Origin: Maratus speciosus
Taxonomy: Eukaryota; Arthropoda; Arachnida; Araneae; Salticidae
Assembly (NCBI GenBank): GCA_963932465.1
Contig: OZ010788.1
Location: 669,746,484-669,810,483 of the forward strand
Reading direction: 5' to 3'
DNA length: 64,000 nucleotides
Position numbers and translations under genes: made by a program. This document shows positions 1 to 11,731 of this stretch, piece after piece (the stretch's first letter is position 1; every line of letters begins with the position of its first letter). The notes beneath the pieces were generated by a model. It saw only the letters and a program-made list of their open reading frames with translations. It was not told the origin of the DNA and made no database searches.

Positions 1-99
1 CATCATATAAAAAAAAATAATAATGAAACTGTTTTTTGATCAAATTCAATGAACATTGACTCATTCTCGGATTTTTATTTCCCCCCCGCTCATCAAATG

Positions 100-425
100 T
101 AGAGAATTATTCTGTTTTACATTGCTAATTCCATTTGTACTATTTATACTAAAACGTAACTTTCATTTTGTAAGCTTAACAAATCGAAACATCAGCATAG
201 TAATTGCATACCATGTACATTTAATTCAAAGAGAATTTATCATCGGCCTCTACAGATCATTATAGGTCACTTCTAACGAAGCTGTATGCATCGTTGCACC
301 TGTTGGAAACTCGGCCGGCTTTTGGTCAGTGTCATCAGGCAGATATCATTGAACAAACGACTTCATAATAAACGAACAACGCTTTCTGTTTAGTTTTACT
401 TATAAAAATAAGGTAAATGCATCAG
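100..425 (+). repeat. Diverged upstream copy of satellite A
   Basis: This segment aligns by eye with the core of the units in the 16-27 kb array. It shares in order the stretches around 'gagaatttatcat', 'tctacagatcatta', 'aacgaagctgtatgcatcg', 'aacgaacaacgctttct' and 'tttagttt'. It is more diverged than the units within the array, so it is an older or unhomogenised copy. A hAT-type element begins 45 bp downstream. A 69-codon open frame crosses it, but this is the weak frame also seen in other A units and I do not call it a gene. Confidence 0.75.
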
Positions 426-1334
426 TAGTGGACCACTCTTAAGAACATTTATTTAATTATTATTAAAATTAGGGATGCACCGAATAGTGATTTTGGCCGA
501 TTACTGAATGCAACAGGTAAACCGAATACTGAATATTCTGCTAACCGAATAGTGACTATCAAGCCAAATAGTGAATATTCTTCCTGCCGAATAGTAACTA
601 TTCGGTTAAGTTAAATTTTTAAACAATTTTACAGAATATTTGACACACATAGGAGAGAGTGGGGTGGAATGGGACAGTGAGAGGAATGGGACAGCAGGTT
701 TTTCTCTTTATGTATCATTCTAAACATTTCATCAATCACACATTAGATGAAGCAATGGTACCCCTATCTTCAGTTGAAAAAAGTAGCTGATCTGCGTAAG
801 CTTGCGATTGTATAAAGAAAAAGATTATTTCAAGAACCAAAAGTAAATTTTCTTCATATACTTTTTATGTGTTCTGCATATCAATGACTTGTTTATGTGT
901 AGATGTAATACTTTCCCTATTTATGGAATATTATACTGTATATTATCCATAATTTAAACTATGCCTAAAAGCAGCATTTTTGTTTATACAAAAAGTTTAA
1001 CATAAAAGAAGGTAGAGGGAGGAATGGGACATACCAGCAAAGGGAGGAATGGGACATGTCCAATTCCTTCGTTTTAATAAGATGAATGTAAATTGCTAAT
1101 ATACAAATATTTTTAGAGGGTACACTGCAAATAGAGGCGTCTTAAATTAAGACACATATGTGACTGAAAAGGTATTTCAGACACTTAAGTATCTGAATCT
1201 GAAAATTCAGTCATGATAGATGTCTTAATTTAAAACATATAAGTGTCTTACTATGATCATGGTGTAAACGAACTGAGAAAGGTGTCTTAAAAATCCGCAA
1301 GTGTCTACTTTTAAGACACTTTGTAACTCCGTTC

Positions 1335-3330
1335 CGCATTAACCACCAGGCGGCACTCTAGTTGCGCATGCGTTTTAGATGCCTTTCGTTCGAATTGGAT
1401 GTTCGTTTGTAATTCAAACTGAGCGTTTGTTTTATCTACGCGTACATTTTAACTAATAACTTATTTTGACTTGATTCGGTTTTTTCGGAATGTGAAGTTC
1501 CAGGATTTAATCCGTATAGACATAGTGATATTCCATATTAATGAAAGGTGTCAAGCAATAACAATAATATAGTGTTGTTCGTCTCATCAAAGCAGGTAAA
1601 GAGAACTGTTGTCTGGCGGGCTATGTTTTTAGGATGGAAATATTCCATTCTTTTAACAGAGCTAGCCGGATGTGCCAAGATATTTTTTTTTTTATATCAA
1701 AGTGTGAACTCACGGATACTAACGTAGCCTCCAATCCGGACGTCGCCTGGGTGGATGTAATTTTGGAATAATCACACCTTTTTCCAGGTAAGTGGACCCT
1801 TCACTATGTATTGAAAACTATCTGCGAATGTTTTCTCTTTAAATAGAGACCTCACACGAGTCTATAGCTTTATTAGTTCCTGAGTTATGCCAAAATTTGT
1901 TTAAAGCATTTTGCCTATGGGATTTCCATGTTAAAATTTTATCTTGCTAATATTTAAATTTCTACTATTCAAATCATCTGCAATCATGTTTCTGTATTAT
2001 TTTACATACGATGTTATCCTTAAAATAAGTTTTGGCAAGTCTGCATGGTGCATTAGTTGTTACTGAATCTATTGAGATACACCATCCTAAGCCTTCTTTC
2101 TCTGTCTACTCGCACGCCATTACTTTAAAAATAGCAGTGACAGCACCTGTTGATCGGCTCATAATTTCTTAATTACCATCAAGGCTATCTTAACAGCGTT
2201 TTCTTAGAGTAATTATTACACAAGAGTACCTTTTATATGGGTTTTATTTATGTATACAATATTTTTATAAGCATTTAATGCGACAGCATTTGTAACGTTC
2301 ACATCGGTTTTACATTTCCCATATGTTTAATATGTGATATGTACTGAAATTCCCAACTCTTTATAGTAAACATCCTTATTTAATTTTTATTTATTATGTA
2401 TGCTTTTCATGTCTGATGACGTTTTCTTGCGTCTCAGATTTTATACACCGTGATAAATTTTAAGTTATTTAAAAGAATATAGTTCGAAAATCCTTCCATT
2501 TACCCATATCATTTATTCCCCCATACATACAGCGAATTACTTGTCTTCATTTATTAGATTAAACTGTTTTGACTGATAAAACTCAAATCCGGTCATGAAA
2601 TCTGTTTTCCTTTCTGCTATATACTTTTGTTGTTTCCGAGCATTTTAGAAATATTCTATTTCCTATACTGAAAGTAGTCAACTTCAGATGTTTTCATTTT
2701 CAAGCCCGGTGATTCACACCACAATTTGAAGACTCATCAGAAATCGTCTGAAATCTATAGACGTAAAGCGGAGAAATTTTTGTTGGCGTTTTCAATAAAT
2801 CTTCTTACTTAACGATTTAGAAAATGTTCTCGCCTTATCTCTGTATTAGTCATAATGATTATTTGTAAATTCTTAAATTCATGTAATTATGTGCTGTTAA
2901 CATAATTGTAAAAATACGGTAAATATATACAGCTATATTTCATTTGAAATCAATTATAATATTGATTTTTTGATTATTTTTAGTAAAAAAGAAATCTGAA
3001 ATTTAAAATGAATATCAGTAAAAAAATAGAATTTTATACTATATGTACTTAAGCATAACTGGATTTTGTACTTAAAGCTGAATTATTCTATATTTACTGA
3101 ATCACAATGCAGAGTTGGAATTTTTCTAGAAGGACTTGATTAAAGCAAGGGTAAACTTTGACATCCCCCCCCCGCCCCCCCACCACCTACGATTTTTGTT
3201 GCCCCAAATTCGATATGCAATTTTTTTAAAGCTTATACGTTAAATGTGTTTCGACATTGTATATTGGTTATAATCAGTATTTTGAACTAAAAAGTAGAAT
3301 AAGATTAAAAGTTAAGTACAAAAAATTTTA
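1335..3330. other. Unassigned interior of the CACTG element
   Basis: About 2 kb with no open frame over 60 codons and no recognised domain. The first 450 bp are less AT-rich than their surroundings and carry several CpGs (for example around 1335-1400 and 1720-1760). At about 1775-1790 there is a string resembling a pyrimidine tract with AG followed by GTAAGT. This could be the degraded 5' part of a transposase gene or captured host sequence; the sequence alone does not decide. The rest is featureless AT-rich DNA with a C-rich run near 3164-3182. Confidence 0.3.
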
Positions 3331-3332
3331 AA

Positions 3333-4401
3333 TACAGTAAAAACTCTTAATCGCGGGCACCTTCAGAACGCTGAATCTGTCTGCTATTCGATTGTGTTAG
3401 CTTTTATGAGGTAAATATACATACAGTGAAACCTCCATTAAGCGACCATCCCCTGAACGACCATTTTTTCATGGTACGAAATTTATTCCCATAGGCTCAA
3501 TACTAATTTTACCTCTATTCAGAGACCACCCCAGTTGAACTCCCTCCATAAGGGACCCATTTCTTTGAAGAAAATGAAACAAATTCCGTTTTTTTCCGGG
3601 TCGCTTGAAAAAGGTTTTATTAGAATAATAATTCCGGAGAGCGCATTATTTATCAAACTTCTAAACTAAGTTTAGAATTTTTATTTATTCCGGTAACTTT
3701 TAAGTGTTTAAACCCCTTTGTTCCTTTTTAGGCAACGAATTTAACTCTGATGACACATTAAGGATGACGGTCCATAAACTCCCCTGCCCTATTCTGTCAG
3801 GAAACTCTCAAAGGAATAGATAAAGTAATGAAATCGTCAAAATTCGTTCCAGACAAAAAAAAAAAAAAAAGCATTTATTTATTGAATTTTGAAAGGACTT
3901 GGGAATAAAAATTATAGTAGACAAACCATAAAAGCAAAGCAAACATCAATGTATTCATTTTTTAAACTCTGCAGTAATTAACTTTTGTTTTGATACTTAA
4001 ATTTTCATATGTTTTCTTAATTTGAAAAATATAATTTTAGTAACATTAATTATTACATTTTTTCAACAATTAAATTCTAGATTTTAACATGACCTCCATT
4101 AAGAGACCACCTTTCGGAGCGACCAATTTTTATTGGAACGGAAGTGGTCGCTTTAGGGAGGTTTTACTGTATATTGATAAAGGTGAGTGCTCGCTAAAGA
4201 TAACTGTTCGTATGAAGGCTTTGCAGTAAAATCTCCATAACGGAAAATCCTAAATAAAGGACACCACAATGTAGGAAACACATTTTTTTATTGAAAATAT
4301 GCAAAATTTTTATACACTTATACCTCAGAAAAGCAGACACCTCCGAACGTCGGACAAATTCCACGGTTCCGAGGTGCCCGCTATTGAGAGGTTTTACTGT
4401 A
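3333..4401. mobile_element. Pogo/Tigger-like MITE, split by a second one
   Basis: The ends at 3335 and 4399 are inverted. The left reads CAGTAAAAACTCTTAATCGC and the right read inward CAGTAAAACCTCTCAATAGC; both then continue 'gggcacct'. TA flanks both sides, as expected for the Tc1/mariner/pogo group. Without the nested element at 3424-4169 it would be about 320 bp and cannot encode transposase. Family assignment rests on the CAGTA/GAAACCTC style of terminus. Confidence 0.8.
3422..4171. mobile_element. Nested pogo-like MITE, 746 bp
   Basis: It starts at 3424 with CAGTGAAACCTCCATTAAGC and ends at 4169; the right end read inward is CAGTAAAACCTCCCTAAAGC, and both continue 'gacca'. TA is duplicated at 3422-3423 and 4170-4171. 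It sits inside another pogo-like MITE with related but different termini. Subterminal 'agagaccac' and 'cattaagagaccacc' motifs repeat the terminal sequence. No transposase coding remains. Confidence 0.85.
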
Positions 4402-4649
4402 TGAAGAAAAATATATTTTGTTTTTAACCTTATTCTACTCTAGAAATTCATAATATTGGTTAATAATAAATATTGATTAATAAATATTACAATATAATAC
4501 TCATATACTGTAAATTTGGGGGAATCCAGTGTTAGATTTTATTTAACACAGAAATAAAAATGCTTAAACTAATTTACTGGGAATATCTTATTTAAATGGG
4601 AAAAAATTGCACAACATAGCAGGGATGGGATTCTTTCTGAAGGAGTGAA

Positions 4650-4901
4650 TCATTTTTTATATTTGGGAGTAATTTGTTACCATAAAGCAGAGCTGATTGC
4701 AGCATGGGCAAACTGGGCTGTTTCTATGGGCCTTTAGTTTTACGGGCCCCTAAATTTGGTACGAAATTTCCATAAAGCTGATATTTTAAATTCGTTTTGA
4801 TCTTACACTTATTTTAATAAATATTTTGCACTTTTAGAACATGATTAGGCTAAAGAAAATGATATATTTATCCAAATATGTATTTGACGGCATCGAATAG
4901 G

Positions 4902-4940
<39 letters not shown>

Positions 4941-5310
4941 TAACAGTATATGAAGGCAATGGGGGGAGGGGGTGAATGAATACTAGGTCTTTAGACTAGA
5001 AGCAATTTGAAGTTCTCACTAAAAGTAATAAACATTTTTGATGCCGTAGGGCATATATGATAACACATAAATACATATTTAGGTGAAAATATATATATAT
5101 ATTATCCTATTCTAAAACTACAAAATACTGATTACAATCCTCATAAGGTCAAAACTGATTTAAAATATCAGCTTTATGAAAATTTCATACCCAATTTGGG
5201 GTACCCTAAAATCAGGGGGCAGAGAAGCATCCCAGTTTTTCCACGCTGCAATCAGCTCTGCTGTATGGCAACAAATTATTCCCATTTATAAAAAAAATAT
5301 TCAATGTGGT
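4650..5310. mobile_element. Palindromic MITE with central poly-T
   Basis: Two arms of about 160-180 bp are inverted copies. The left arm runs about 4650-4810 and the right about 5125-5310. Both contain 'cagagctgattgcagc', 'aaactggg' and 'cataaagctgatatttt' in mirrored order. Between them is AT-rich sequence including a run of 37 T (4903-4939). An 85-codon open frame at 5176-5433 only reads through the right arm. Ends and target duplication are not sharp. Confidence 0.65.
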
Positions 5311-5677
5311 CAAACATGGCTGCGTATATGGTTTAGAAAGAAAATGGTCAAAGATGGCTTCATATTGGCTAAAAAAAAAGGCTCAAAGATGGCCGCAATT
5401 AAGACATTTGAAATGTCTGAAATTCAGACGTAAGAAGTGTCTGAAAAATTTAAGACACTTTAAAACGTCTTAAAATTGAACACTCGTGTTTCAGACACTT
5501 AAGTGTCTGAAATTCAGACGCAAGAAGTGTCTGAAAATTTTAAGACATTTTAAAACGTCTGAAAATTGAACACTGCGTTTCAGACACTTAAATGTCTGAA
5601 TTTCAGACATTTAAGTTTACAGTGTATTATATTAATTATAACATTATAAATATATATTAATTACTTCAAAATGTAAA

Positions 5678-6935
5678 TACAGTGGAACCCGGTTAAGACG
5701 CTCACGGTTAATACGCGATCCCGCTTAATACGCGGATTCTTTCCGATTCCTTGAACATCGCCTATAAGGCTAATGCAAAAAATATCACGTTTAATACACA
5801 AACGGTTAATACGCGATCCCGCTTAATACGCGGATTCTTTCCGATCCCTTGAACATCGCCTATAAGGCTAATGCAAAAATATCACGTTTAATACACGAAC
5901 GGTTAATACGCGATCCCGCTTAGTACGCGAGAGATTTCAAGTCCTTTAAGGCAAAAAATCACGCTTAAGACGCGAATTCATTGTCTCTTTTCCAGTATTG
6001 CCAACTTATCGGATTTTTTATATTTAAATAAAACACAGTCTCTCCAAATAATAATATTTACTTTATTTACTAAGATTAATTAAGCCGAACATTACTAATC
6101 GGAAATAGTGATAGTTATTTGAATTTTAAAAAGCCCGCTAAATTAGCCCACTGCAATTCTTTGATCCCGCGTCCTAACATTCTCTGTTTCTCGCTTCGTG
6201 TATGTTTTTACTGTAAAGAGAGAAAGACGAATTCAGGATACTCAGATATGTCATAAAATTATGATTATGGATGATTATACCTATTGTTAGTGAGGTTTTA
6301 AATGTTAGTTATATACCTACTATGTTTTAAAATGCATATATATAGGCAAAAAAAATGAAACTCGTAAATATGAAATAAATACGACTGCGGTTGTTTAATT
6401 TTTTTATGTTTTCTTTCCTTTTTTGTATGTTAACAATTATTTTTTACAAAAAGGTTAATAAGGATAGTTTTGTCTTATACTGAAAAGGATAGATTTTAAT
6501 GGTACTCATTATCATAAGTACTAAATATGATTTTAACAATTGGATTGTGCTTCAAAATTTAAAAGATTTTTATATCTGTTAAAAATTTAGTTTAGCTGGA
6601 AATTAATTTTTTTATTTTTGCTTGTAACGTAATAATCTACAACAAAGCCGTTTAAATTCATTTTTTATTTTTAGTTATTATCACAATCATTCCTAAAAAG
6701 ATAATAATGGGTTAAACTTTAATACAATTAAATTCCAATCTAAATATACCTAAAAGATACAATTTTCTACCGTAAACATCTAACCGAAAGCTCTAAAGTT
6801 CCTTTAGACGATTAGATGTGTAAATAGACGCACAGTTTCTGCAACATTATACAAATCACGTTTAATACGCGATCCCGCTTAATACGCGACTTTCGTCCAT
6901 TCCCTTGAAACGCGTCTTAACCGGGTTCGACTGTA
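5678..6935. mobile_element. Pogo-like element with CCGGTTAAGACGC termini
   Basis: Bounded at 5680 and 6933 with TA on both sides. The inverted ends are CAGTGGAACCCGGTTAAGAC and CAGTCGAACCCGGTTAAGAC, each continuing 'gc'. Just inside the left end, a block of about 120 bp built from 'ggttaatacgcgatcccgct' is repeated in tandem between about 5707 and 5935. The same motif reappears near the right end (about 6857-6890). This is non-autonomous, as no transposase frame is present. The interior 6000-6850 is AT-rich with nothing recognised. Confidence 0.85.
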
Positions 6936-7886
6936 AATTGAAATGGTGATTTTTTAATGTCATCTCTCACTGACAATCCTGAATTTTCATTCCAATGATG
7001 AAGGTACTGGAATTTGACATTGTAGTACAGACATTATCAACCTACAATCTTTGTTAGACTATACATATAGCCAACACTAGACTATTTGTACCTTATCATA
7101 CATTGTTTTATCGCTGTCCCATACCTCCCTGTAAGTGGGGAGGTACGGGACACATTTTGAAATTGTACAATTTCTTTATTTATAAAATTGTTTCTGCAAT
7201 TACGTTTCCATATTGTTCCAGGACATTAGAAAGTGTTTCATTTTGTATTCTATATATCGAAATTTTTGTTTTTGTGTCAAAGTTGATTTTCTTATTTTTG
7301 TAAAAAGTGTCCGATTCCTTCACACTCTCCCCTACTTCCATATTGATAAACAAGATCTTTTTACAAGTAAATTCTACACTAAAAAAAATTATGCTTTGAA
7401 TTGTTATTTAAGAAGATAGTTTTGAAGCTTGTTTAATTGATAAAATTTTAAATTTCATGGATTCTTCTCTGAATTAAAAGAAATGAATAAAATGTTCTTA
7501 TATTTTAAAATCAAAGGGAAATTTTGAAGAAATTGTACAGTCATATACTGTTTATTTGTCAGGAAGGGACTAAAATCGTCATCATTAGTTAATTTTCTTA
7601 TGTGATTACTTATCAAATAGAAAATAATAAATGTAAAACTCTTCTCTTCTATATAATTCTATATTTCTAATCAGTAAATATCTTTATTAATTGACAGTTA
7701 AAAATAGTTACTGTTTTAAGGTTTTTAAAAATATTTTTTAAAAGGTCTTTTAAGTATTCTCTGACCAAACCGAGTATTCGGCATACCGAATAGTTTGATA
7801 TTAGGCCTAACCAAATATTCGGTAGTATGGCCAAATAGGCTGAATACCGAAAGCTACTGAATATTCGTTGCATCCCTAATTAAAAT

Positions 7887-9026
7887 GCCATGAATTTCAA
7901 AAGATGCATATATTTTTTAGCCTAGTCGTAACATTCATGTATCAGAATAAATATTAAAAGTTTTAAAATATATTTTTTGGAAAATTAAAAAAACAAAAAG
8001 TATTACATTTTCCTCTATGCTCCAGTAGTAGGCTTAGTAAATTGCTGGGGCATGAATCTTTAAGTTTTAAATAAACTTTAAAAATTAAACTTGCACTACG
8101 TGGCTCACTATAGGTGCGCCACGTAGTTGCGCACACTTATGTTGCTTTTGTAATTACAAAACGTTAACGTATGCACAGCTTGGTAGAAGTAACATCTCTT
8201 AAAAGAACATTTTTAGCAATGAATTTTGATACATTGTGTACGTAGCACCAGTGTACAATGTTTTAATGTTCCTAAAATTAATATACAAAATAGTGGAAAA
8301 ATTCAACACTTTTTTAGACAACTATATATATTCAGTCAGACTAATTTCATTACAAGATATAGATTTCATTTCTTATCTCATTCAATTACAAGATTTATTT
8401 AAGATATATCATTTTAAGGGCAGATCGAAAAGAAATTTGTGAAAGACATTTTTTTTTCACTTTTTAATATTTTCAATTCTTTATTACAATATATAATACA
8501 TCCTTTTATGGGCAGTTGGAATTCAAATTCATGAAAAAAGTCGTTTTAGTTAATATTCTGAATCCTTCATTTCCCCCTTTTTAAATGGCATATTACTTTT
8601 TTTTCTACGACAAGAAGTTAAAAGTTGTTAACTAATTATGCTTATTTACATTACTCATCAACTTTACATACATGAATATTAAACTAAATTTTCTCGAAAA
8701 ATTCTTTTTTGAACTTCGATGTACTGTTTTTATAAAAACCACTGCATATTATTGTTTGTAATCTTGCCTGAATATTTTACACACATCCCTGATCAATCTG
8801 AAGTGAACTTTTTTTTACAAACATATGCACAAATGTTTTACAAAAATGCTTTTCTTTGGAAAAATGCAAGTTTTTTCTTATTTTCAAGTGGTTTTTATTA
8901 CAAATAAAAATAAAAAAAACCTAAAGAATACCTGTTTATAAAGTTGGCTTCACTTTATTAGGAATAATCCGTTTTATGTATATAAAAAATTTCAAGTGAA
9001 TATCTATGGAAGTTTCTGAGGAAAGG
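7887..9026. other. No gene; AT-rich spacer with a small hairpin
   Basis: No recognised gene or element. At about 8095-8130 there is a short perfect inverted repeat (CTACGTGGC ... GCCACGTAG, loop about 13 nt) that would form a hairpin. Short open frames here have no recognisable motifs and lie in low-complexity AT-rich DNA. Confidence 0.4.
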
Positions 9027-10104
9027 TACAGTCGTGGAAAAAAGAAAAAGTAAACACCCCCTGCTAACTCTACAACAAATTATCGTAGAAGAACGTTACA
9101 GGTACCAAACAATTGAAAATAAAATCTACTTTTAAATGATGTATATAAAATTTGCTTAGGGGGCTATCTACATATAAAAACGAACCCAAATTTTGTTTTT
9201 CTCAATAGCAATACCCAAGTTTAACACCCTAAATAAATTCTGCACCTTTCAGTTACCTTAAATCCAAATTTTCATGAAATTGTACAATTAGTTTCCGATA
9301 CATTATTTTAAAATTAGCCTATTTTAGGCACTGTATCAAATTGTAGTTTGGCACTCGATTGATGAAATGCTACAGAATGACTACGTCACTTCTATGTGAC
9401 CTTTTCACACGCTCATTATGTTTCGACTACTGACAGCCGAAATATTTCAATAAAATGAGTAAAATAATTTTTTTCAAATTATGCTTTTCTACACATCATA
9501 GACCCACCCCTTAAACCATCATTCTGACGTTTTTTAATGATAATTCGAAAACTACTTGAAAGAAAAATTTGAAACTGAGAATTCGCATACAGCAGGACAT
9601 AATAAATATAAATTTATCAAAAAAATTCTAGGTTGCAATTCAAATTTTTTTCAAATATTAATTTCATAATTCGTAATTAATATTATGATTTTTTTAAATC
9701 GCAGATTCAATGTATTTATGTTTGGGTATAACCACACACGAAATTATCACATTAGGATTATAATTTCAGGAGATATTAATAAAAATATGAAAATGTATTT
9801 TAACATTAGAAACTCTCGATTTTGAATATTTGTAATTCAAAATCTTATCATTCAGATGACTAAAAGTTTTGTTTCTAGGCATAGTTTGAGCCGAAGATTT
9901 AAAATATATTGTGAAAATTGGGTGTTTCCATTGATAAAACAAAGTTAGGTCTAATTATGATTTGCAGGTGGCTCTCTAAGTAAATTTTATATACATTATT
10001 TCAAAGTAGACTTTATTTCCAATCTATTGGTACCAGCAGCTTTCTTCTATCATAATTAGTTGCAGAGTTAGTAGGGGGTGTTTACTTTTTTCCCCACGAC
10101 TGTA
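9027..10104. mobile_element. Tc1-like MITE with ~170-bp terminal inverted repeats
   Basis: The element runs 9029-10102 with TA on both sides. It starts CAGTCGTGGAAAAAAG; the right end read inward starts CAGTCGTGGGGAAAAA. The inverted similarity continues for roughly 170 bp through 'gtaaacaccccct', 'taactct', 'ggtacca', 'atgtatataaaattt' and 'ttttt(c/a)tcaat'. The length is near a full Tc1, but no transposase can be read in any frame, so it is either a decayed or a long non-autonomous copy. A second, truncated copy lies at about 28770-29460 in the opposite orientation. Confidence 0.85.
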
Positions 10105-10889
10105 CATTAATTTAATATGGTAGGTGCAAGGCCTTTTAACTGCTATTAAAGCAAAATTAAATAGAATTCGAAACTTTTTACTTATCTGCATGAGAACATT
10201 AGTCGAAGCGAAGCCACGAACGATTTATAAAAAAAACACTAATGGTAAAAAGTTAGACATTTTAATCATTCATCAAAATATTTTTTAAAGGTGTTTGTTC
10301 TCAATGTTTGTTTTCTCTCGCTCCAGGTATATAAAGAAAAAATGTGTTTTACATTGCTAATGCCATAAACACTTTTTATACTAAAATATGAGGGGCATTC
10401 AATATGCTAAAGGCAACATAACGACACCATTCCAAATGTATTAGGTAAAGCGTGTAACACGACCGTATGCAGGACTCTAGTCTCGGACTTTGTTACAATA
10501 AAATTAACAATAATTTCAAAATTTTTCCTCTAAATTAAAATCTTAAATATTTTGAATTTTTTGTCATTTTGCAAGATGTTGTAGAAGTACAATAAACCAC
10601 ATTTTTCAAGATAAATTTTTATTTTTATGTTCAGAATTTTATTACTTTTTTTGTTCAGAATTTAATTATTTTTTATATGCTTAAAATGGTGTATTTTAAC
10701 ATCTGAGTATTTTTCAAATCTGAGTTTTTGAGTTACAAAGGGACCATCTCGCGCCTCTTTCTTAAAAAAATCTTTCACATACTTTGTCAACATGCGCAAG
10801 ATACATATATTTTAAAATTTTTTTTTTAAAGAGGGTACGAATAAAATATAATAATGGTGACCCTAAAATAATGTACTTATACTAAGCAT

Positions 10890-11049
10890 AGCCCACACAG
10901 GGATGAGATTTCCGCTTTTTTGCACACCAGTATTTTTTTAGTGAAAATGTTCTCTTAAATCTCAAAAATGTTCTAATTAAATTAAATAGCATTTTCTCTT
11001 ACAAAATACTGGTGTGCAAAAAAGTGGAAATCTCATCCCTGAGCCCACA
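10890..11049. mobile_element. hAT-type hairpin MITE, 144 bp, perfect TSD
   Basis: 10898-11041 is almost entirely two inverted arms of about 40 bp starting CAGGGATGAGATTTCC, joined by an AT-rich loop. A perfect 8-bp duplication AGCCCACA lies at 10890-10897 and 11042-11049. Removing one copy of the duplication and the MITE restores the satellite A reading 'actaagcatagcccacattctg', which closely matches the array units. It has no coding capacity and would need a hAT transposase in trans. Confidence 0.92.
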
Positions 11050-11292
11050 TTCTGAAAGCTGAACATATCATAACAATATAGCGAATGTATAGCATGTACA
11101 TTTCACTCCGATTGAAAGAGCATTCCGTCAAATGACTGTGCTGATCATTAGCGCTCACTTTTAGCGAAATTGTATGCATAGCGAATTGTATAAACTCTAG
11201 CGGTCTTTGGTCATTCCCCAGGGAATGCAGGAATGCAACATCGAACAAGTTATTTTAGTACAACGAATAATATTTTCTATTTAGTTTAATCA

Positions 11293-11478
11293 ATATCGCA
11301 GGTCTGCCAAAGGCGACTATTTTTATATTCTGTTCGCAACACTATTTGTGAGAAGTACATTTTGTAGTATATTTCTCTTGCAAAAGTTGTCAAGGCATAT
11401 GTAAAGGATTTTTGCTTTGAAAAAGTGGTGCCAAATAGAATTAAATAGAATTAGTCGCATGTGGCAGCCCTGATATCG
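11293..11478. mobile_element. hAT-like MITE, CAGGTCTGCCA/CAGGGCTGCCA ends
   Basis: 11299-11472, 174 bp. The left end is CAGGTCTGCCAAAGGCGACT and the right end read inward CAGGGCTGCCACATGCGACT. Flanks share ATATCG (11293-11298 and 11473-11478), a slightly eroded version of what was probably an 8-bp duplication. It interrupts the old A copy at the position where array units read 'aatcaaaaagtggatatctcg'. A related copy lies at about 15646-15810. Confidence 0.75.
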
Positions 11479-11731
11479 AAATGTTTCTTTATATGTTTCC
11501 TTTCTACCTATGTTTAAAAATATATTTAAAGTATATTTTTGATTATGAGCGCCACGTTATCGCTATTTTCGAAGAAAATTTATCGCTTTTTTAATTGCAG
11601 AATTTTGCATTTAAATAAGGCGAAATCAATTTTTCGGGAATAGCAGTATCCTTAACACACACACACTCCATTGGGTTTGACCATTTCCAACTCTTTAATG
11701 CTGATACATTATATAGAGGACTACTACAGCA

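Larger units (their letters stand above)
1121..5626. mobile_element. CACTG-ended TIR element, 4.5 kb, TA target
   Basis: The element spans 1123-5624 with TA on both sides. The left end CACTGCAAA and the right end CACTGTAAA (read inward) extend into about 30 bp of imperfect inverted repeat containing 'gtct(t/g)aaatt(a/c)agaca'. Both flanks carry clusters of palindromic 'aagtgtctgaaattcagac'-type motifs (1135-1320 and 5400-5620); on the right they repeat with a period near 90 bp. Such subterminal arrays usually bind transposase, but no transposase frame is left. The interior holds the nested pogo-like pair and a palindromic MITE. Confidence 0.65.
650..7334. mobile_element. TIR element with GGAATGGGACA subterminal repeats
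   Basis: This lies inside the hAT-type element. The left end reads TAGGAGAGAGTGGGGTGGAA and then 'tgggaca'; the right end read inward is TAGGGGAGAGTGTGAAGGAA and then 'tcggaca', so the first 27 bp are inverted repeats. The motif GGGAGGAATGGGACA or a close variant recurs at about 675-695, 1018-1055 and, inverted, 7108-7152. No clear target duplication is visible and no transposase survives, so I leave the superfamily open. Its central part is occupied by later insertions. Confidence 0.6.
462..7886. mobile_element. hAT-type element, 7.4 kb, heavily invaded
   Basis: The element occupies 470-7878 and is flanked by a perfect 8-bp target duplication ATTAAAAT (462-469 and 7879-7886). The ends are inverted: TAGGGATGCACCGAATA on the left and TAGGGATGCAACGAATA read inward from the right. 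Subterminal 'ccgaatagt/attcggt' motifs recur for about 130 bp inside each end. An 8-bp duplication with A/G-rich ends of this kind is typical of hAT. No transposase frame remains. Almost all the interior is later insertions (about 650-7334, 1123-5624, 3335-4399, 3424-4169, 4650-5310, 5680-6933), so the original element was probably a non-autonomous element under 1 kb. Confidence 0.85.
10320..11600 (+). repeat. Old satellite A copy broken by MITEs
   Basis: 10340-10388 matches positions 110-165 of the first A copy ('ttttacattgctaat'). 10880-10897 joined across a MITE to 11042-11298 matches the A core ('ttctgaaagct', 'aacatatcataac', 'ttctatttagttt'). About 480 bp (10389-10870) are not shared with other A units and are probably inserted, though I see no clear ends. 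Two hAT-type MITEs interrupt the copy. With the copy at 0.1 kb it shows that A-type sequence once extended well upstream of the present array. Confidence 0.65.

Noticed and set aside
5176..5433. 85-codon plus-strand open frame
   Set aside because: It coincides with the right arm of a palindromic MITE and the subterminal repeats of the CACTG element.
10388..10870. Possible mariner-type element starting 'tatgaggggcattcaatatg'
   Set aside because: The start resembles some transposon ends and interrupts a satellite A copy, but I could not find an inverted right end.
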